NCBI GenBank assembly: GCA_008921705.1
Contig: VFFE01009205.1
Coordinates: 3,128,996-3,192,995, forward strand
Reading direction: 5' to 3'
DNA length: 64,000 bases
Source of the DNA: Burhinus oedicnemus
Lineage: Eukaryota > Chordata > Aves > Charadriiformes > Burhinidae
Part shown: positions 36,421 to 48,302 of the stretch, piece by piece
Layout of the letters: each line of letters opens with the position of its first letter
How positions within the stretch are numbered: position 1 is the stretch's first letter
Notes under the pieces: model-generated
What the model was told of the DNA's origin: nothing
Database searches by the model: none
The model's input: only the letters and a program-made list of their open reading frames with translations
Made by a program: the position numbers and the translations under genes

Positions 36421-39400
36421 AACTGGAATTGATCTGCTTATTAAAGCAGTAGATACTTACATTTGGAAATAAAAAAAAAAAAGCCTGCATGTGAGTTTTG
36501 TGTAAACTGTTTTTCCTTCATTAAGACTTCTGTTAGTTGAATAACTGCAGAACTTATATTGCTTAACTTTGTTTCTCTGACCTCCTTCTGAAGGAGTCTA
36601 TGGAGACTAATTTAGAAACCTCCCCTATATTCCTAGAGGAGAGTGGTGTGAACATTCCTGTTTGTGTCAAACTGCACTCTGAGTGCATGTATTGACTTTA
36701 CTGGAGTAGCTTGGGCTTTCCACGACTCAGTGAGACCTTGGTGTCCTATGAGTTTTATGCAGTTGAACATCCAAGTCAGGAGTGGTGTAATATTTCCAAA
36801 AAATGTTTGTTTAAACACTGGTTAATGGTAAGATTTTAACCATTTGTTTCCCTGTTAACGTTAATGAAAGCATATATTTCTATGCTGAACCCTTTCAAAT
36901 TAATTTCCTGGACTTCTGTAGGGATATAAGGATAGTGTACAATGCATAGTTTTTCCTTGTATTATGTCTGAACACAGTGGTATAATCTAATAGCAACTCC
37001 CTTTGTGCATAAATTTTTAAGCTCCTAAAGTCAGTTTAGTTGCACTAAACTTTGAGGTAAGAATCAAACCCTCTTTCTCTTTACTGGGAGTTTTTCTTAG
37101 AATGTAGAACATGTTTCCTTCCAGAATACCGTGTAAATTTTTCTAAAAGAGGTGCTTTGCAAATAAGCTATTATGGTACTAAAGAAAACATTGATTAGTT
37201 CTAAATGGCAGTAACAATTCAAGTGCATGTAAAGACAAGTGCATTTGCTTTTGAGGTTAAGCCTCTAAATTTAATAATTGAAGGAAAAAATAAAATAAGG
37301 TGCAATAGAAGAAGCTTCTGTGAAATGCATTATGCAATTACAACTACCATAACTACAATTGCCTTACCAGATCATATTATGTTTTCCACTCAGACTTTTA
37401 AAATAAAATATTTCTTTATTACTTTGTTATTTGGAAATATATACTATTTGGAAGAGGTTTTATGCTCTGTGTGTTGATTCAGGAAATCTGAAAACTCAAG
37501 ACACCATTCAAGTGAATGTGGTAACCAGCTGAAGCCATCTGTTTATTTTTAGTCTTGTCAACATTGTTTTCGCATGTGAAAACTCTGTTTTTAGGGGATT
37601 TCTTTCCCAGTTCACTCAATTAAATCATGTTACATTTTGTTTAATATACACAAGACCAGAATTATTAGAAAACTGATTTTGGCTGTGTATTGTGCAGCTT
37701 AACTTTAAAGAGATTCTTGACACATTTGAATTGCATAAGTTGTTAACTGTCTGGATCCAAGCCTCATTGTACTATTCACAAAACCTGTGTGCTGGAAAGA
37801 AGCTGTATGACATAAAAAGACCTCAAACTGCACAACCTGAAGAAACAGGAGCTTTATACCCATTTGACAGGATGAGGGTTTGATTTCTCTGAAGTTGCAG
37901 AAGACTTTGGACAGCGACAGGAATCTTCACGTAATTTCAACACCCTAAGCCATTATTCTTCTTGTCTGTAATGCTATTCCAGGTCTGGGAGTACTTTTGG
38001 GGAAAACGTGATGTAGAGTGGGTTGGAATGAAATTGTGATTACTGTGTTTATGTAGTCAAATTTGTTGCAAAAGGGAATATTATAACCTGTTCTCCATCA
38101 TATAAAATAGGCCAAGAAGTGGGATTTAAATTATAGTAGCAAAGATTCAGATTAGACTGTAAAAAAAACCCCAAACAACCCAACTTTTATAATAGTAAGA
38201 TAATAAACCACGGAAATATATTGCCTGGGAAATTTTGAAGTCTGTGTCTTTGGAAATTTGTAGGAACAGGTTAAACAACAGCTGTCTGGAATTATATAGG
38301 TACATTTGTCCCAGATCCCAGCATTTCTTTTTCTGTTATCCTAACAAAACTTCTGTGTCACCAGTCAGAGTTTGGATTCTAGGTTTTGGCCCATGTTGTT
38401 TTGGCTTTATCCAGTTTCATGAGTAGCCAGCAGTTACATGATTTATATAATGTGTAACTCTGTGAAAATGTGAAGGCCACACTGGCAGATAGTAGACCAT
38501 ATGTTATATTTCAAATCATATACTTATGGATACATTTCTGGCTTTTTGTTCAGTTTCCATTTTGCATATGCAAATACATTATTTTTGCATGACTTGTGCA
38601 TACTTTGTTCTTTGGTTACGTGTTTAAAATACTGTTAAACAAAAGATAGAAATAATATTTTGTGTGAAATACTACTTTTTCTTTTACATTTACATCCCCA
38701 CTGAATCTTTCTAGCTTGCGGAATTTCTTGCAAGCATTAAAGTAAAAGCAAGTATTCAGAAAAGCTGTGAAATCTGAAAAGGTAGCAAGCTTCCAAACTG
38801 ACTTAGGAAGGTCAAGCCATATCAAGTAAGCAAGAGAAAATCAGATATGGCATATAGAAAGTGAGGAGAATGGTATGGCATGCTGGGGTGGCGTTGTTTG
38901 CTGAATAAAGTGCATATATAGGGGGAGGCAGGGAGACTAATGAGGAGATAAGCAGGAAAAGGGAAGATACATGAAGAACTGTAAAGGATAGGGAGGATGA
39001 ATTTAAAGGAGTGAATTGTGACCCGAATCAGGATTCTAGCTACTGAAATTCAATTTTGCATCTTGAAAATGGAAGAAGCAGTTTGAACTTAGCCTGGATG
39101 ACAGAGAAAATAGGTATGTTAACCAAGAAGTTGTAATGGATTAGGCCCAAAACTGTAGTGAGGAGAGATGGTGGGAAGATGTTTGGCTAATGAAACAGTT
39201 TGTCTGTTAGTGAAAACCACAGTCTGATCCAAAGTTCAGGGAGTTTGATGTAGTTCAATAAGAAGCACATTTTAATTGTGATTGAGCTAAGGTTCCCTCA
39301 TGAAAAAAGTGTCATGGTTGAAGTATAAGTGTAAAGAATAACTTTCTGCAAAGAAAGATTTCCCAAGTATCCCTTGTTGTTCCTTGTTAAAAATGAGGGG

Positions 39401-40631
39401 TGTAAGTTAGAAAAGAGAGTGATATGGTTTGATACAGCCATTTAGTTAGTGTGGGTCTTGGTGGCTCAAATCATAGCTATAACTCCTCTGTGTGTTGCAG
39501 CTCTTCATATTTCATATCAAATTATCTAAGGCCACCGCACAATCTATTTTCTATAGATGCTAGTATGTGCATACAGACATGTACACACTCATTTGCAGTG
39601 ATTTCTGATCTAGCATAGTTTTGTAAAGACCTCCAGCCCAATAGCATTAAAGATGATAAATGAGTATATAAATCTAAGGGGAAAGTACCAAAGTTAATAG
39701 TGAACTTTTTTGCATAAAATAACCATGGTTTCCAACATTTTACAAAGAAGTCCCTTCTCAGCTTAATGTGTGCTGATAAAGATCAGTTCTATAGAACATT
39801 TCCCTCTCATCTCGCTACCCCATATCTGCAGTTTTTCTTTATTATGTCTATTCCCCTTAAAATCCGATTTTCTAGTTACACTAGTGTTTATTAAAAGCTT
39901 GACTGTAACGTCTTTGTTTACCCAAAGATCTATTTTTATCATAACTGTTTATAATGGTTAAACCTCAACAACTTAAACACTTTACACAAAATAATGTATT
40001 TTCAATAAATTGAAATATTAACCAATCATATGTAATGGTTCAGTTCTAGCAAATGGATTGCTAGAAATCCTTAGGGTTTCATATAAATTGAAAAGTGTAT
40101 TGACTGACCAGGCTGCACTCGAATTACATTGCATTTGGATCAAAAAGCATAGAAAAAGTTCTCATTATAGTTCCCTGACATTAATTTGAGCATTTTTATA
40201 TGTGTATCCTATTAAGTACTTTAAGTGCTTTTTGATAATTGTGCTTTGTAGTTTTTACAGCACTTCAGCCTATTCCCAGTTCAATTTCCTCTTTTATCCG
40301 ATGTTTGAAATATTGATTTCTGACAGATAAAAGCAAACCTTATAATCTCAGCAGCATGCAATAAGTGAGTAAGACGGGGCTACAGAATGCATCAGGGAAT
40401 GGTCATATTTGAAACCGTCTTTGTTTTATTACATTTCGTCAACAGAATTTACTTACCGCTTGCTGATATTTATGTAAAAGCAGGACTCCTGATAGTCCAG
40501 TGATATTACCAGTTCCTGGTATACTTTTGCATTTAGTAAGATAAAAGAAGAAACTCCCTTGGTGGTTGATGATTGCAGCTGCTTAAATTGCTGTCAGCTG
40601 GCTTGAAGTAACTGTGATTTATCTCCTTCAG
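36421..40631. other. 4.2 kb of unique DNA
   Basis: No gene recognised. At about 36688-36710 TATTGACTTTACTGGAGTAGC may be another MITE core fragment. A purine-rich stretch on the plus strand extends over about 38825-39180. Open frames of 60-90 codons (for example 37205-37477 plus) look like chance. Confidence 0.5.
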
Positions 40632-40726
40632 ATTGTGCAGCGTCGTGTCCGTGAACTTCCAGAGTTTGCATTAAAAACTGACAGAACATCAGAGTGCCAG
40701 AATCTTCTCATATTGTGGCTCTGAAG
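40632..40726 (+). other. Possible exon, unknown product
   Basis: A good acceptor, TTTATCTCCTTCAG, ends at 40631 and a good donor, GAAG|GTAAAA, follows 40726. The 95-base interval reads IVQRRVRELPEFALKTDRTS in the frame starting at its first base, and that frame stops at TGA three bases before the donor. The sequence is of higher complexity and contains more CpG than its surroundings. As a coding internal exon it fails because all three frames contain stops. A non-coding RNA exon or conserved element is possible. Confidence 0.2.
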
Positions 40727-43700
40727 GTAAAAGCAAGAGACACTATGCTTGTTCTCTGTTTGCAAACACTGTCCAAGCCCTCTGGAAAGCTTTTGTGACA
40801 TGAAAGAGATCCTAAAGAAATGGGTTGGAATTTTGAACAGGGACTAAAACCAATGAAAAGATGCTAAGGTATATAGACTTGATGCTTTGTCTTACATATT
40901 TTGATTATGTCTCTTCTGCAGTTTCTAGAAACTAGAAAGCAGACTGAAGAATTCAGTCCAATCCAATTTCTAGTTGAGTAGTTACTGGTGCGTTAGGAAT
41001 TCAGTTTGTCTGTATCTCCTTTTCATTATCGTGTGTAAGCCCTTTTGTGTCTCACAAGTAACATTGCATTAAACATCTCTACTCAGCTCTGTTAGCACCC
41101 GAGGTAAAAGAGCAGAATATATAATCTACAGGGAAGTAGCTGCTTAATTTCTCGCAATATTTCCTCTGAAGTTGTGAAAATCAAGATCAGAATACTGTTT
41201 TAGAAGGTGAGAAAAGTTCCTCAGGTTACACAGTAGTTTTGGTAATCAATAGTAAACCTGTCAATGTGAGAACACAACAGAGTCTCCATCCTAAAGACCA
41301 GGTCAGGACTAAACTGGGTATCTTGAGGCATACATTTTCAAGAGGGATCAATCTACCTGAGAGCACAGGCAGATGAAGGAAGGGGGGAAATGTTTTTTAA
41401 TATTTTAGACATTTTTAAGGTGAACACTGAGATTTTACTTAATCCCAAATTAGCCATTGCTAATTCAGCCACATTTTTTTCTCAATCCTGGAAATACTTG
41501 GAACAACCATCTTGCATCTAGGCCTTCACATGCTTGGGTATAGAATAGTTTTCATACAAGGGCATTTAAAAGTGTTATATTAGTGAATTTTGGTTGTTAT
41601 GGACTGGAACTTCGCCAGCCACTTAGCAGTTAAAGGTTTAATCTCCCAGCAATTAAAGTTTTCATTACTAAGCAATTAGCACTTGAAGTTTTAAGCGATA
41701 AGCACTTAACTGCATTCTGGAAATGCTGGGTTGGTGATAGCAAAGCCAGACAGGGTTCTGAGAAATGGCAAGCCTGGAAAAGTGATTTGGTTAAGGTTGT
41801 CAGGGAGAAAAGAGCTTCTGAGCTCTACAAGGCTTGATCATAGCTTATAGAATAAAGGCTGATGGAGCAGAGCTTGCTCAGTAGTAGAATGTACTAGAGA
41901 TGGTGCCTGCAGGGAATAAGAGAAAACAGTGGAGTAATTAGGAAGGCTTGGTAGTGTAGGAGTTGAGTGTAATATGAAGTCAGAACTAGAGGTCTAAACT
42001 CAAGGATCAAGGTGCATGGCCCAGTCAGTCCTAGCTCCGTTTGGACTCGGCTGCTGACATTGGGGCATGCCATGGTATTTACATGCCATATAATGTAAGC
42101 ATAGGCAGAAAGTGCTGTTGCTGGCAGAAAATGAGGACTGGCTGGAGTTAAGCTTTGCAGCAAGGTTTCTTCAGTGATGATTTGAGAGTTGGGAAGCCTG
42201 AACCAGCAAGACTACAGAACTGAAGTAATTAAAAATTTGCCAATAAGAAAAAAGATGGGGAGCCTGTTGGTTGAATTACATTTAACAGCAAATATGTCAT
42301 TGAATATTCAAGTAAAAATCCATAAGCCCCGAATATAGCAAAATAATCTTTTTTTTATGTTTTGAAATCCAACTTTTAACATGTTAGCTGCACCCAACCC
42401 AAATTTCTGTGTTCCAGCAGACTGACACAGAAATATGCATACGTATGGAGGTTACATTCCTATACATTCCACATATGCAGGTAGAGCACCAAGACAAAGA
42501 TTCTGCAGTGGGCGATATAACCATAGACAATCTGCATTAGAATTTCAAAGGAGCTATGTAGCATTTTTCATATTGGATTGGTTATTTACAGTTCACTATT
42601 TAAAAAGAAAAAGCATAGGAAAAGGTTTATCTTCTAATAAATCAAGACCATTGTGACATCAAGTCCCAAAGCCTAAAGATATAAAGGCAGTTGCAGAAAC
42701 TGTCTCTTATAAAATACTACATATACTATATTGTAATGGATATCTGAATGGAAAGTGCTTCTATGAAGAATTGGAAACAATTAGAAATGGAGAAGTACAA
42801 TGTGGAAAAAATAGGACTGATGATTTTTGGTTGAGGTTCTTGTGGAAATCAAGTTAGGAAACAAGCCATTGTATATACCATCTGACATTTTCTAATGGCC
42901 TGTTTGAATCTGACATTGTATATAATGCTGTATGCATGCACACTCTAGTGTTATAGCTGATAGAATCCTAATATTTTTATCTGTGAAATTTCATCTTTAA
43001 ATTCAAATCTCTATGTTTCAACTGATAGCATTGGACACACCAAACTAATGCTGTTAAACCTATGAGCTATGGAACAGCTTCAGAAGACTGAAGTATAATA
43101 TCCCTAGCTTTGTATATGGGAAGGATTGTATTGGCCTCAGTGGAATTACCACTTGTTCAGACACCTACTTAGTTGCTTTGTTTAATGTGGGACAATGGAT
43201 TTGTGTAAAACAAAGAAAATTAAACAGAGATAAATCATCAAGCAAGCTCAGAGCAAGTTCAGGTGCACAAGCGCCTGTGATTTAAGTGGACAGGTAGCTA
43301 GCTATGTGGATAACTGCTTGACCTTAAATATGTGTAAAGGAAATCTGTCTTCACTTTCCAGGACTCTTTAAAAAATAAAATTGCTTCCAATAGTAATCAA
43401 GTGTGACAGTGAAATGCTTCACCAGGTTAAGTTTTGGTGCTAAACAAATTTAAAAAACCAAAACCTAAAAAAGTTTAGTTACAGGCAATGGGATCAAGAG
43501 GTTGAAATGCAGGTAGTTTTGTTGTTCCCACCTTGTTGTTTCTGTACTGAAATTTTTGAAGCACTGCAGAAAATTTGAAATAATGTTTTGGAGAGTTTCA
43601 GCTAAAACGATTGGAATTTCGCTGTATAACATGTAGTCAGCCAGTTCAAAAGGCCTAATTTGGGTCTTTTGTGCATATGTTTGAAAGTTGGGCAATATGT

Positions 43701-44391
43701 ACCATTCTTTCACTGCTTACCCATACATTGACCATTTAAAACTGAATTTCAACACTAATCTGATAGCTACAGTCATTATGTCTTTCAATACAAGTGCTTA
43801 TTACATGGTACAACATTCCTAATACCTTGTGTCCTCTGTTACAAAGCTACTGCATTTTGTGTCACTCCAAAACATACACAGTGTGTACACTACAGGCATA
43901 AACTAGCATATTTTATCAGTGTTTTCTATTTTGGCTCACCTCTGTACAGGATTAGAGAAAAAATTAAGTCACCTTAATAGATGACTTCTCTCATCTTGGG
44001 CGTTCTGAGCAGCTGTGATTTCTTATTTCCATGTACACAGTGTAAGAAAACTAACACATTGTAATGACAGTAAATACTGCTCACAGTAAGTTTATTTGCT
44101 CTGATGATTTCTACTTACCTGAGGAAAGTAACTTTACAATTTTACGTGAGATTTTTGGAGCATCTTTTTCAATAGAACCTAGTATTTTTTATGGGATTAA
44201 CCCTCTGGGACTCCAGTGGGATGCTTGAGGAATTAGTGCTCCACGTGTATGTTTGCCAGTATTTTTAATATTTCTTTTTATATCATTACAAAACGTAACT
44301 CATCTACCTCATAAAAACAGGGTAGATTGAGTTCCTTTTTTACCTCAGTCTTTCCACCTTCCTCTTTCTCTTTTATTCTCTTTGATGTCTC
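40727..44391. other. Unique DNA with a short irregular repeat cluster
   Basis: No gene recognised. Four diverged AGCAnTTAAAG/AGCACTT-type units occur at 41625-41710. A possible MITE core lies near 43130-43155 (TTGGCCTCAGTGGAATTACC). TGTTATGG at 41595 and an AATAAAG at about 41851 recall an LTR, but no terminal duplication was found. Confidence 0.45.
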
Positions 44392-44451
44392 CAGCTGTTG
44401 TCTGCCAAATAAGGCCAGCAGCTGCATGCAGTGCTGCTGTTTTACCAGCTG
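44392..44451. promoter_or_regulatory. Candidate enhancer core: three E-boxes and a CArG box
   Basis: Three perfect CAGCTG E-boxes lie at 44392-44397, 44419-44424 and 44446-44451, each exactly 27 bases from the next. Between the first two sits CCAAATAAGG (44405-44414), a perfect CC(A/T)6GG serum-response-factor CArG box. Within the next 70 bases are TTATCT (44482-44487) and TTATCA (44515-44520), both GATA-type. The segment is GC-richer and more complex than its flanks. bHLH plus SRF sites, with or without GATA, are typical of muscle and heart enhancers, which is known biology. That this stretch acts as one is inference. The opposite strand is open for 74 codons (44345-44569), so a coding explanation is not excluded, though I recognise no protein. 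Confidence 0.35.
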
Positions 44452-45372
44452 CTAAAGGTCTTCCATTCACCAGGCAGCCAGTTATCTCCCCACGCTGAGC
44501 TGCAGAGAGTGTGTTTATCAGGTTGGTGGCACGCACACAGCCTTTGAGCTGACAATCCAGTCTTGTCACAAACTCTCAGCCTGGAAGTACTCCGCAGCTA
44601 GTGTGCTTGTGTTGGTTTCCTTGTTAAACAGTGTCCAAAGTGTCGGAAGAATGATATCAAGCACATTACACTACATAACCAAATGACAATACTACTCTTT
44701 ATTTTAGCTCCTTAATACCATCTTGAGTGGAAAAGAACACAGATTCCGTGACCCTAGGGAACCTTGTTTCATTAATTATTGGAAAAATGTATGGCTTTCA
44801 AAAGATAAAATGTATTTCAAATACCAAATTTCTCCCTATGCTGAGCTAAATGCTGCCTTGATGTATGCCTTGTATGCTCTGTGTCGACAGATGTGAAGTT
44901 CAAGTAAGAGCAGAATTTGACCAGCTAAATTTAACATCATAGGATGACGAATACTACAAGGGCAAAGGATTTTCTAAACATTAAATGCTACAGTGTGCCT
45001 GAATTCTGTTTTCAGATTTAGTCCTAGGTAGTCTGGTTGTAGGGCCATACAGTAACACACCAGCAAAGGAATATCTTTATTTTGTGGTAGTGATCTCAAA
45101 TGTACAGTGTTTAGACGGCTACTCAGTAATGTACTGGGAGGTTTTTATGTATGTTTACCTTGATATTTTTAGCGTTTTTTTCTTCTTTTTTCCTTCCTTC
45201 CTCAAATATTTGGAAAACATTTTTATCTTAGAGTATATTCAGGAACGCGTTCAAGTGGCTTGTATTATTTAAAGTAGTAATAGGAGTTTTAAATTCTACA
45301 TAACAACACAAGTCAGTTTTCTACTGTATTCTGGGGAGGTTTTATTGATGTTAATGAAAACTTTTTTTAACA
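44452..45372. other. Unique DNA
   Basis: No gene recognised beyond the possible continuation of the regulatory cluster to about 44590. A pyrimidine-rich run lies at about 45176-45204. Confidence 0.5.
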
Positions 45373-45714
45373 GTGTTTGCAAATGCAGAGCACATTGTTC
45401 AACTGGGACTTTTGCCAGTGACTGGAAGAAAGCTTTATGATAATAACCCACTGTCATGGCCTTGTCTTTACTACTCTTACTATAGAACAATCACTGAAGC
45501 AATTGCCCCACAAGATCTTGTACACCAATTTTTTTTCAGCAGCTCCATGGAACAAAATAACTTTCTGTTTCTGTGCAAAACAGCCACTCACAGAGGAGCA
45601 GATGGGGAATCTTCCAGTGATACAGGCTCCTATCAAACTTTTCTCAGTTTCACAAATGGTGGAGTTTCCAGCAAGAATGACAGCAAAAGACCTCCTTTGC
45701 CACAAAATAGGTAG
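45373..45714 (+). other. Region open in several frames, unknown
   Basis: The plus strand is open for 113 codons in this frame and for 104 codons in another (45437-45751), while the minus strand is open for 83 codons (45454-45705). The interval follows an acceptor-like CTTTTTTTAACAG ending at 45373. In the first frame the end reads FLSFTNGGVSSKNDSKRPPL; in the second, FSVSQMVEFPARMTAKDLLC. Neither matches a protein I know. Further plus frames are open at 45729-46100 and 45862-46074, so this could be an eroded processed pseudogene with frameshifts or a non-coding exon. Chance remains possible. Confidence 0.15.
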
Positions 45715-48185
45715 TAACTCAGTAGTTTGTGCTTATCATATTGAAATCTGAGGTATTCGATCAGATAATAGATTTTTCAGGAAAGTTACTATGTTTTAGC
45801 TCTCAGTTGGCACTGGTTAACAGAGTACGTTCCCCGATGATGTATCCTTTTTTCTTAACTTTTGGGTTCACCTTCCGTTGCAAGTGGTTTGTGGAAAACC
45901 AAAATTCAACAGGTATTTTCATCAGACATTTTCATCACATACTTTGTAAAGGGTCTAAAAAGGAATATCAAGATAGATATGCCCAAACTCGACAGTTCTT
46001 GGGTGGTCCAGGCAGTCAGCTGGGATATGAGCAATGCAAACTGTCGACATATTTTACCAGAGCAAGAAATTTAACTTTGTTTTTTTCCATTACCAATTGA
46101 ATGAGCAAATTATTGGGATGTTGGATCCTCTGAGTAGTTGTGAAGGTCACAACTTCATCATCTCTTCCAAGATTCCATTCTTATTTAAATTAAAAATTTT
46201 CATTTTCTGAAAGTCTTTTCTGTCAAGCTATAATTATCAAGTTTTGTTCATAGTTAAACCATTCTTTTTGTATACTGCAATTTGAAAATAATATGTAGTC
46301 TATAGCCAAAAAAGTCTCCTCTACAATAATCAGTACAGCACTGTAACCCTGAGCTACTGACAGGGCACTGTTAGGGGCACATGTGCCTCAGTTGTGCATC
46401 CAAGAGGCTAAATTTAAAATTTATTTGCAAGTACCACAATTTCAGTGGCATTTGACCATTTATCTAAAGGGTAAATGTGGCTTTTAAATTGTTCCCTTGC
46501 AGCAAACCTTGCTGATGTCGGGATTTAGGGAGATATTTTACTGAAAGAGACTGTTTTTTAAAGAGTTAGATTGGGGGTTTGATTGTTGGGGTTTTTTGTG
46601 TCAAAGATAAATTTGAAGTTTAGTAGAGCTCTTATTACTAAGGAGAGAAACAAACCAGCTACAACTTCATTCCTCGAATTAAACGAAATCTTTTTGGAAT
46701 ATGCAAAAGTTGACTGAAGGAGACCATCCACATTTCCGCTTTCCTAGTGATAGCATTAGTTCAGTCTGTATGACCTCTCTGCCAGGTTCCCACAGGCCTT
46801 CTGTTTTTTGACGTGGTTTCTTTTGTGACAGCTGCCCTGTCCCCTCTCCATCTTTGTCCATTGACTCTTCTGTTCCCCTTCATGTCCAGCCCTAGAGTCA
46901 TAATCTCTTGGGAAATCGTTTTTAGGGCTAATTTAGCTAAAAGTTGCTGGTTCTTTATATATTTTGTTGTAGGTGAGTATGGGTTGTTTATTTTTTCTCC
47001 TTTATCTATCTTTTTAGAGGTGAATGGATACCAGTCTACCATCACACTAGTGATCATTTACCATCAGGCTTCCTAGCTATCCTGTGGACCTACAAAAGCC
47101 TGTTAATGCAACTCAAGTCAGTCAGAAATGTATTGCCCGAACCCCTGTTTGTCAAAGAAGGCAAAGAAGCCTATTGTCAAAATCAAAAGGCTTCACAAAA
47201 TCAGTTACTTTCCCTAGAGCATTTCCTTTATAGGGGAGAAATGGAAGAAAAGAATTGCTTTTTTCAATATATGCAGGATAAAATGTTTTGATTTTTCCTT
47301 CCTAGGTGACTTCCGAATTTGGGTTTTTGTTTTTCCACAACTACAGTGGAATTGATTCCCTACCAGTACTGGCAGGAAAGTAGTAAAGAGAGTCTGGGAG
47401 CTTTGCCCCTAGGAACACCTGGGAGCTGTGTACCTCGTTACCTTAATGAGAGAGAGCTGTGAAGAAAGACAGCAGGAATTTGACTGGAAGAAGGTGCCAT
47501 TTTTGAGTATGGTCTGAAAGAAAAGGTTGCTGACTGCATGCAGCTCAGGGCCTGAGAGCAGTGGAGACATGGAGAGACATACTTGAGGAGAGGTCATCTG
47601 GCTGTGAGTGAGGGGGCTGCCACCCAACTGTCCCACAGGACTTGCACTACAGAGTAGGTCACTGAGACCATGTCTTGCTGGCACCGGGTGCACTCTCAAA
47701 CTTCAGATTAAAATGTAACGGTTTTATCTTTTTGTTAAAAGAAAGAATTCTTGGGTAAAGGAAACACTGCCTAGGATTAGAAAGGTATGAAATTTGTGTT
47801 GTGTGTTCTTAATGAAATGAAACCTCTGCCTACACAGCCCTTCAGGGCGGATCTCTTAGTGCAGAGCATCGTCTTAATTTTATCCTCTTGATTCATGCGG
47901 AAAGTACCTGCATGCTAAAAAGAACTCAGGTTCTTCTTCTATAGGGATATTTTATGTAGGGATCATGCTGCCCAGGGTGCAGAGAGGGCTTGATAGAACA
48001 TATCTGAGCACTGTATATTCAGGATCTGAGTGTTTAGGATAGTGCAAAGAGATTGAATAGGAAATGCTTTGAGGTGGTTTTTTGCCCACTGTCTTTACGT
48101 ATTGCTCTTGTGAGGAAGGGCACACCGTGGTTTCAGCCCTGATTGCATGGGCACTGTACATCCAGTGGGATAACCTGTAACAGTA
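45715..48185. other. Unique DNA, no gene recognised
   Basis: Contains the frames at 45729-46100 mentioned with the preceding feature. Otherwise only short chance frames (for example 46761-47057 minus and 47409-47699 minus). Confidence 0.45.
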
Positions 48186-48302
48186 ATCCTGGTTTTGCCA
48201 TTGATTTACAGCATGGAGCCTTTACTTGTGCAAGTGTCTTCCCTTTTCTGATCCTTCTCGTTTCTTTACAGTGAACTAACTGTAAAGTGCTGTTTACAGT
48301 GG
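48186..48302 (+). repeat. Possible MIR-like SINE remnant
   Basis: TCCTGGTTTTGCCATTGATT, then ACTTGTGCAAGTGTCTTCCC and TTTCTTTACAGTGAACTAAC followed by TGTAAAGTGCTG, follow the order of the remembered MIR 5' and core blocks ('tctggctctgccactgactt', 'gggcaagtcacttaacc', 'tttcctcatctgtaaaatg', 'tgtaaagtgct'). Divergence is strong, so the call is weaker than that for 10880-10992. Confidence 0.35.

Noticed and set aside
41595..42230. Solo LTR of an endogenous retrovirus
   Set aside because: TGTTATGG and AATAAAG recall an LTR, but I could not find a matching CA end or target duplication, so it is kept only as a weak finding.
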